Below, piece after piece: positions 1 to 4,113 of a stretch of DNA of 5,530 nt. This stretch comes from Kiritimatiellia bacterium (lineage in GTDB: Bacteria; Verrucomicrobiota; Kiritimatiellia; RFP12; UBA1067). Position numbers and translations under genes: made by a program. The stretch is from positions 1 through 5,530 of the forward strand of contig JAEDMN010000217.1 of assembly GCA_016302985.1 (NCBI GenBank), given 5' to 3'. Position 1 is the stretch's first letter. Every line of letters begins with the position of its first letter. The notes beneath the pieces are model-generated. The model saw only the letters and a list, made by a program, of their open reading frames with translations. It was not told the DNA's origin and made no database searches.

Positions 1-357
1 GCCCTCGTCCTGCAGCAGGCCGAAGAAGTGGAACGTCGAGTTGTTCTTCTTCCAGGCGGCGACGAGGTTCGCCCACTTCGGGCTCTTGAAGAGCTCGCCC
101 GAGGAGAGGCCGTCGTCGATGCGCTTGAGCTCCTGCACGACGATGCGGCCGGCGCCCATGTTCAGGTGGCCGACTTCGGAGGAACCCTGGTAGCCGTCCG
201 GCAGGCCCACGGCCTCGCCGCAGCAGTTCAGCAGGCAGTGCGGGTAGCGCGCCCGGATCTGGTCGATGACCGGCGTCTTCGCCGCCACCACCGAGTTGCC
301 TTCGTGATATTCGTTAACGCCCCATCCGTCGCGGATGATCAGTACTACGGGTCTCAT
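1..357 (-). CDS. gpmI: 2,3-bisphosphoglycerate-independent phosphoglycerate mutase, N-terminal part (cut by left edge)
   Basis: This gene encodes the cytosolic glycolytic enzyme that interconverts 3- and 2-phosphoglycerate through a phosphoserine intermediate, using two metal ions (usually Mn). Only the first 119 residues are in the window; the family is usually about 510-550 residues. It opens with MRPVVLIIRDGWG, where Asp10 is the expected metal ligand. The active-site block GSSEVGHLNMGAGR follows at residues 58-71, with Ser60 as the predicted phosphorylated serine. The visible part ends LLQDEG, the start of the block usually written as SDGGVHSH in the family. The common form of the serine motif is GNSEVGH, so Ser replaces Asn here. 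The ATG at 357 is chosen because it gives the canonical N-terminus. A weak AAGAGA Shine-Dalgarno lies about 9 bases upstream. An ATG-TAG minimal start-stop at 358-363 directly precedes the start. An extended -10 promoter in the preceding gap suggests transcription independent of the GH97 gene. Confidence 0.95.
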   Translation of the reverse strand, partial: MRPVVLIIRDGWGVNEYHEGNSVVAAKTPVIDQIRARYPHCLLNCCGEAVGLPDGYQGSSEVGHLNMGAGRIVVQELKRIDDGLSSGELFKSPKWANLVAAWKKNNSTFHFFGLLQDEG

Positions 358-395
358 CTACATTGTCTCTTTCTACGCCGAAATTGCGTGTTTTA

Positions 396-424
396 ATGAT
401 ACCATTTTCAGGGAGGCGGAACAA
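396..424 (-). promoter_or_regulatory. Candidate sigma70-type promoter for gpmI, extended -10
   Basis: Read on the minus strand, TTGTTC (419-424) is followed by a 17-base spacer and TATCAT (396-401). TGG immediately precedes the -10, which forms an extended -10 element. The -10 matches consensus at 5 of 6 bases and the -35 at 3 of 6. Transcription would start near 389, leaving about 32 bases of leader before the gpmI ATG. The -35 starts only a few bases past the stop codon of the GH97 gene, and the gap is clearly richer in A and T than the flanking genes. I see no terminator for the upstream gene here, so read-through is also possible. Confidence 0.55.
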
Positions 425-427
425 GGT

Positions 428-2455
428 CTACTTGCCCGCAACGGGGGAGAAAATCACCACGGCGCCGCCTTCGGGCGCCACCGTCAGGGTCACCTTGGAG
501 TCGCGCGTGACCGTGCGCCGCTCCTCCACGAGATCGGTCGCGTCCTCGGCCGCCTTCGGGCCGTCCACGTAGAACGCGGCGTCCCACGCGGTCCCCGCGG
601 GCAGGAAGGAGAGCGGCAGGTCGAACGTGGCCCCGCCCGTGCCCAGGATGGCGAGGTAGAGGCGGCCGTCGAAGGTCTCGCGCACGACGGCGTAGTAGCG
701 CCCGACCGCGCCGGCGAGCGGCAGCGTGTCGTGCCAGGCGGTCGGCAGCGCGCGCAGCGCCTCCACGCCCTTCGCGCCGCGGTAGCGCTCCGGCCAGTCG
801 CAGAGCGTCATGAGAGGCGAGTCGTACGCGACGCAGAGCGCGAGCGCGTGGGCGCGGGTGCCGATCTCCTCGGCCCAGATCGGACGGCGGTCCGCCTCGT
901 CGCCGTAGCGGTGCCCCCTCCGGCACTGCGGGACGAACTTCGTCCGGTGCACGTTCCCGAACGAGCCGGGCGTGAAGTCGCCGGGCCCCAGCAGGAAGCG
1001 CGTGAACGGCAGCGTCGCCGTGTGCGCGGGCGTGATCTGCGCCGTGAACTTCGTCATCTCGTTCCCGCGGATGCCCTCGCGCGTGATCTGGTTCGGCCAC
1101 GTGCGGTTCATGCCCGTGGGCTTGAACGCGCCGTGGTAGTTGATCATCAGCCGGTGCCGCGCCGCGCAGCGCGCCGTGCTCTCGTACCAGCGCACCATCC
1201 ACTGGTCCTGCCGGTCGAGGAAGTCGATCTTGACGCCCTTCACGCCCCACTTCTCGAGCTTGGCGAACGTCTCCTCCACGCCGTTGTCCTGCAGCGCCTC
1301 CCAGTGGAGCCACACCCAGATGCCGATCCCCTTCTCCTTCGCGTGCGCGACGATCCGGTGCAGGTCGAAGCCCTTCCGGATCTCGACCGGCACGTCGGGG
1401 CCGTGGTTCGGACGCCGCGCCCAGCCGTACCAGCCGCCGTCGATGGTGTGGTACTTCCAGCCCATCTCCGCCGCGAAGTCGACGAGCTTCAGCGTGAGCT
1501 CCGTCGAGAGCGAGTTGTTCGACTCGACCCACCAGTCCCAGCTGGACGCGCCCGGCACGACCCAGCCGAAGTCGAGGGACGGGTCCGGCGGCGGGTTGAG
1601 GTTCATCACGATGTCGTTGCGCTTCAGCAGGTCCAGCGCCGAGTCGCCGCACACCATCACGCGCCACGGGCTCGCCGCCGGCGTCATCCGGATCACCGCC
1701 ACGTCGGGCGCGCACGCGTTGGACTTCGGCAGCGGCGTCAGCACGGTCTCGAGCGCGGACGTCCCGGCGGCCGCGCCCTTCTTCGGCACGCGGTAGAAGC
1801 TGCCCGCCCAGTTCGTCAGGTCGGCCTCGCAGAGCGCCACCGTCTGCGTCGTCCCCGCCCCCGGCAGCTCCACGAGCGCCGGCATGCCCACGAGCTCCTC
1901 CGGCTTCAGGTCGGAGACCGTCCGGAACCGGAAGTCCTGCTCCTGCGAGGTCCAGTGGTCGCGGTACGTCGTGAACCAGCCGGACGGATCGCCGGCGAAG
2001 TTCCACTTCGTGTGCTCGCCGCGCAGCTGGAAGCCGTCGAAGGACGGCTGCTCGGGCACGACGTAGCGGAACGCCACGCCCTCGTCGTAGGCGCGGAAGA
2101 CGAGCGTCAGCAGCCGCCCCTTCGCGTCCTCGAGCGCGAGCTCGAGCTCGTTCGCGTGGTCGCGCACGACCTCCTTCCGGTACAGCCGCGTCGTCCACGT
2201 CGCGTCGACCGTCCGCCGCGCCGCCGCCTTCACGCGGAAGCCGCCCCAGGGCGCCTGCCCGATGAAGTCCAGCCCGAGCGGGGACGGCAGCAGCAGGTCG
2301 GCCCCCTTGCGGGCGACCGACCAGGAAAGCCCCCCCTCCGTCTCGACGGCCACCCGGATCGTCCCGTCCGGCGAAACCAGCGTCTCCGCCGCGTCCGCGG
2401 CCACCGCGCAGAAGATGGCCGCCCCGGCCACCAGTCCCCGTGCAATCCTGTCCAT
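428..2455 (-). CDS. Secreted glycoside hydrolase family 97 protein, retaining-type (alpha-galactosidase-like or related)
   Basis: A 675-residue GH97 enzyme that cleaves sugar from glycans, probably in the periplasm. The first 22 residues look like a Sec signal peptide: Arg3/Arg6, then a hydrophobic core, with cleavage after ADA. Cys16 is not in a lipobox. The family layout is present: N-terminal beta-supersandwich (about 25-290), a (beta/alpha)8 barrel (about 300-560) and a C-terminal beta-sandwich. Barrel motifs are WKYHTIDGGWYGW (333-345), GVKIDFLD (407-414), NYHGAFKPTG (439-448) and REGIRGNE (459-466). Asp411 and Glu466 are 55 residues apart, the same spacing as the Asp415 nucleophile and Glu470 acid/base reported for the Bacteroides retaining alpha-galactosidase of this family. 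In the inverting SusB type the nucleophile position is Gly. A retaining alpha-galactosidase or beta-L-arabinopyranosidase activity is therefore more likely than SusB-like alpha-glucosidase; the substrate is inference. The ATG at 2455 is chosen for its GGAGG site 6 bases upstream. A TTG at 2485 and an ATG at 2461 are also in frame. The gene lies 46 bases after the dehydratase, probably in the same transcript. Confidence 0.93.
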   Translation of the reverse strand: MDRIARGLVAGAAIFCAVAADAAETLVSPDGTIRVAVETEGGLSWSVARKGADLLLPSPLGLDFIGQAPWGGFRVKAAARRTVDATWTTRLYRKEVVRDHANELELALEDAKGRLLTLVFRAYDEGVAFRYVVPEQPSFDGFQLRGEHTKWNFAGDPSGWFTTYRDHWTSQEQDFRFRTVSDLKPEELVGMPALVELPGAGTTQTVALCEADLTNWAGSFYRVPKKGAAAGTSALETVLTPLPKSNACAPDVAVIRMTPAASPWRVMVCGDSALDLLKRNDIVMNLNPPPDPSLDFGWVVPGASSWDWWVESNNSLSTELTLKLVDFAAEMGWKYHTIDGGWYGWARRPNHGPDVPVEIRKGFDLHRIVAHAKEKGIGIWVWLHWEALQDNGVEETFAKLEKWGVKGVKIDFLDRQDQWMVRWYESTARCAARHRLMINYHGAFKPTGMNRTWPNQITREGIRGNEMTKFTAQITPAHTATLPFTRFLLGPGDFTPGSFGNVHRTKFVPQCRRGHRYGDEADRRPIWAEEIGTRAHALALCVAYDSPLMTLCDWPERYRGAKGVEALRALPTAWHDTLPLAGAVGRYYAVVRETFDGRLYLAILGTGGATFDLPLSFLPAGTAWDAAFYVDGPKAAEDATDLVEERRTVTRDSKVTLTVAPEGGAVVIFSPVAGK

Positions 2456-2461
2456 CTCCAT

Positions 2462-2466
2462 CCTCC
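2462..2466 (-). promoter_or_regulatory. Ribosome binding site that decides the GH97 start
   Basis: GGAGG lies 6 bases before the ATG at 2455, an ideal distance. It directly abuts the alternative ATG at 2461, which makes that one unlikely, and it lies inside the reading frame if the TTG at 2485 were used. Choosing 2455 also gives a clean signal peptide starting MDRIAR. Confidence 0.7.
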
Positions 2467-2501
2467 GTTGAATTCCGTCGTGCAATCCGCCCGCCGCGGG
2501 C

Positions 2502-4013
2502 TCACGCCTTCGGGGCGGTCCGCTCCCGCAGGAACGCCCGCACCGCCTCGTCCGAAGGTTCGCCGGCGACGAACGCCTCGACCTCCGCCGGGACCACGTC
2601 CGCGCCGCGCCCCGGATCCGTGCAGACGTACACCCGCGCGTGCCCCGTCGTCCGGTAGGCGCTCCGCGCGCTCACGTCGAGCTCCTCGAAGAGCTTCTCG
2701 CCCGGACGGACGCCCGTGAAGACGATCGGCACGTCGACGTACGGACGGTATCCGGCCTGCCGGATCATGTCCTCCGCGAGGTCCACGATCTTCACCGGCT
2801 CGCCCATGTCCAGCGTGTAGATGCAGTTCCCGCCCTGCGCCCCCGCCTCCAGCACGAGGCCGACCGCCTCCTCCACGCTCATGAAGTAGCGCTTCATGCC
2901 CGGATGCGTCACCGTGACCGGCCCCCGGTGCGCGATCTGCTCGCGGAAGAGCGGCACGACGCTGCCCGAGGACCCCAGCACGTTGCCGAAGCGGACGCAG
3001 GAGAAGGCCGTCGCGCCCCCCTCCGCGTTCAGCCCCAGCAGCAGCACCTCCGCGAGGCGCTTCGTCATGCCCATCACGCTGACCGGGTTGACCGCCTTGT
3101 CCGTGGAGATCATCACGAAGCGCGACACCCCGGCCTCCCGGCACCACGTGCCGAGACGGTACGTCGCGAGCGCGTTGTTGCGCAGGCCGTCCAGCGGGTT
3201 CGCCTCCACCATCGGCACGTGCTTGTACGCCGCCGCGTGCAGCACGACCGCGGGACGCTCCCGCGCAAGCAGGCGCCGCATGCGCGCCTCGTCCGCGATG
3301 TCCGCCATCTCCGGCACGCACGCGGCGGACACGCCCGCCCCGCGCATCTCGCGGTCGATCTCGTACAGCGCGTTCTCGCTCCGCTCCACCATCACCACCC
3401 GCGCGGCCCCGCCGCGCGCGACCTGGCGCACGATCTCGCCGCCGATCGTCCCGCCCGCGCCCGTCACGAGCACCGTCTTCCCGCGCAGCATCTCCAGCAC
3501 CGCGGCGCCGACGAGGCTCCGTTCGCTGCGGCGCAGCAGCTGCTTCTCGTCCTGGCGCGCCTGCATGTAGACCCGCCACACGACGCGCATGCCGACGAGG
3601 GCCATCCCCCACAGGCCGGCGTCGATCAGCGTCACCGAATACGGCGGCCGCACGTGCCCCATCGCCCCGTCCGGCAGCAGCACGCGCAGCAGCGTCAGCA
3701 CGCCGCACGAGAGGACCACCGCGCCCAGATAGCGCGGCAGATCGAGCGTCCGGATCCGGCGCCACGGCACCGAATAGCATCCCGTGAGCAGCAGCGCCGC
3801 CATCTGCACGGCCCACACCGTGGAGAAGCTGATCGCCACCGCGCGCCACCCGCAGGCGGGTTCGCGGAAATCCATCCGCAGCGCGAAGGCGCCCAGATAG
3901 GCCAGCCCCATCGCGCCCGTGTCGATCACGCAGCCCGCGGCCCGCGTGAGCAGGAAGCGGACCCATGCGTCCCGGCTCCGCTTCGCCGAATTTCCGTTTT
4001 CATCAGGAGACAT
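2502..4013 (-). CDS. Membrane-anchored nucleotide-sugar 4,6-dehydratase (WbpM/PglF/CapD family), shortened
   Basis: A 503-residue protein predicted to convert UDP-GlcNAc to the 4-keto-6-deoxy sugar, the first step towards QuiNAc, FucNAc or bacillosamine-type sugars for surface glycans or protein glycosylation. Four hydrophobic segments lie at about 18-47, 58-79, 95-113 and 126-147. The NAD-binding fold begins with KTVLVTGAGGTIGGE (179-193). HAAAYKHVPMVE (259-270) and STDKAVNPVSVMGMTKR (303-319) follow: Thr304-Asp305-Lys306 are the catalytic triplet, and Met314 sits where classical short-chain dehydrogenases have Tyr, as in PglF and WbpM. RYFMSVEEAV, LDMGEPVKIVDLAEDMI and GVRPGEKLFEEL complete the family signature. 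WbpM/PglF proteins are about 590-665 residues with a second nucleotide-binding domain between membrane and catalytic parts; here only about 30 residues join them. The ATG at 4013 is chosen because it follows a perfect extended -10 and opens with A-rich codons. Upstream in-frame starts (ATG 4085, TTG 4106) would add repeat-encoded residues. The exact sugar product is inferred. Confidence 0.92.
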   Translation of the reverse strand: MSPDENGNSAKRSRDAWVRFLLTRAAGCVIDTGAMGLAYLGAFALRMDFREPACGWRAVAISFSTVWAVQMAALLLTGCYSVPWRRIRTLDLPRYLGAVVLSCGVLTLLRVLLPDGAMGHVRPPYSVTLIDAGLWGMALVGMRVVWRVYMQARQDEKQLLRRSERSLVGAAVLEMLRGKTVLVTGAGGTIGGEIVRQVARGGAARVVMVERSENALYEIDREMRGAGVSAACVPEMADIADEARMRRLLARERPAVVLHAAAYKHVPMVEANPLDGLRNNALATYRLGTWCREAGVSRFVMISTDKAVNPVSVMGMTKRLAEVLLLGLNAEGGATAFSCVRFGNVLGSSGSVVPLFREQIAHRGPVTVTHPGMKRYFMSVEEAVGLVLEAGAQGGNCIYTLDMGEPVKIVDLAEDMIRQAGYRPYVDVPIVFTGVRPGEKLFEELDVSARSAYRTTGHARVYVCTDPGRGADVVPAEVEAFVAGEPSDEAVRAFLRERTAPKA

Positions 4014-4020
4014 GGATGAA

Positions 4021-4049
4021 ATTATAGCACATCGGGGTTCCGGGTTGAA
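4021..4049 (-). promoter_or_regulatory. Extended -10 promoter for the dehydratase, predicted leaderless start
   Basis: On the minus strand the sequence TGC-TATAAT has a perfect -10 hexamer (4021-4026) plus the extended TGn element. A weak TTCAAC (-35, 3 of 6 matches) lies 17 bases upstream at 4044-4049, mostly inside the degenerate outer unit of the heptamer array. Only 7 bases separate the -10 from the ATG at 4013, so transcription should start at or within a base or so of the start codon. The interval TTCATCC holds no Shine-Dalgarno site, which fits a leaderless message. The surrounding GC-rich sequence makes a chance TATAAT less likely. Confidence 0.6.
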
Positions 4050-4079
4050 TGTTGAAGGTTGAAGGTTGAAGGTTGAAGG
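4045..4079 (+). repeat. Tandem heptamer array, five TTGAAGG units
   Basis: Five contiguous 7-base units: TTGAATG (4045-4051, one mismatch) followed by four perfect TTGAAGG units (4052-4079). On the transcribed minus strand it reads CCTTCAA repeated. The array fills much of the 89-base gap between the transporter and the dehydratase and lies just upstream of the dehydratase promoter. If translated in the dehydratase frame it would give the peptide repeat PSTFNLQPSTFN. Its role is unknown. Confidence 0.9.
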
Positions 4080-4113
4080 CTTCATTCTTCCTCTTCCCAC
4101 CTTCAACCTTCAA
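4066..4113 (-). repeat. Inverted repeat: two heptamer units facing the array, potential 14-bp hairpin
   Basis: CCTTCAACCTTCAA at 4100-4113 is the exact reverse complement of two array units such as 4066-4079. The 20-base spacer 4080-4099 is purine-rich on the minus strand. The transcript could form a 14-bp perfect stem, and because the facing array has four perfect units the stem could form in several registers. The 5' arm carries the last codons and stop codon of the transporter gene. No U-run follows the stem, so it is not a standard intrinsic terminator, though it might slow polymerase or protect the 3' end of the transporter mRNA. Confidence 0.75.
4089..4094 (-). promoter_or_regulatory. 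Possible Shine-Dalgarno for an alternative dehydratase start at ATG 4085
   Basis: AGAGGA, within a longer purine run on the minus strand, lies 3-4 bases before an in-frame ATG at 4085. If used, it would add 24 residues, mostly encoded by the heptamer array, to the dehydratase. Spacing is slightly short, and the site lies in the loop of the predicted hairpin. It could serve only on a transcript that started upstream, for example from the transporter promoter. Confidence 0.3.

Noticed and set aside
2456..2485. TTG at 2485 as the GH97 start
   Set aside because: It would place the strong GGAGG site inside the coding region and put extra charged residues in front of a well-formed signal peptide.
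2489..2501. GC-rich palindrome GCCCGCCGCGGGC right after the dehydratase stop codon, considered as a terminator
   Set aside because: The stem would be only about 5 bp with a 3-base loop and no U-run follows. Such palindromes are common by chance at this GC content.
335..2719. A 794-codon open frame on the plus strand, antisense to the GH97 gene
   Set aside because: The translation is Arg/His/Val-rich, low-complexity and lacks any domain motif. It is the mirror of a GC-rich coding strand with strong third-position bias, and the minus strand encodes a clear GH97 enzyme.
2230..3966. A 578-codon open frame on the minus strand overlapping the dehydratase and the GH97 start in another frame
   Set aside because: It is a Gly/Ala/Arg-rich shadow frame. 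Its end runs through the GH97 signal-peptide region out of frame. Both real genes explain this stretch.
2640..4019. A 459-codon open frame on the plus strand, antisense to the dehydratase
   Set aside because: It is His/Arg-rich without recognisable motifs and covers a gene whose catalytic motifs are unmistakable on the minus strand.
4045..4079. CRISPR array
   Set aside because: Units are 7 bases, contiguous and without spacers.
4045..4079. Phase-variable promoter spacing driven by repeat copy number
   Set aside because: The candidate -35 lies at the outermost unit next to the -10, so gain or loss of other units would not alter the -35 to -10 distance.
4066..4113. Intrinsic terminator for the transporter gene
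   Set aside because: The stem is long and perfect but AT-containing with a 20-base loop, and the sequence after it is more heptamer repeat with no U-run. It is kept as an inverted repeat, not as a terminator.
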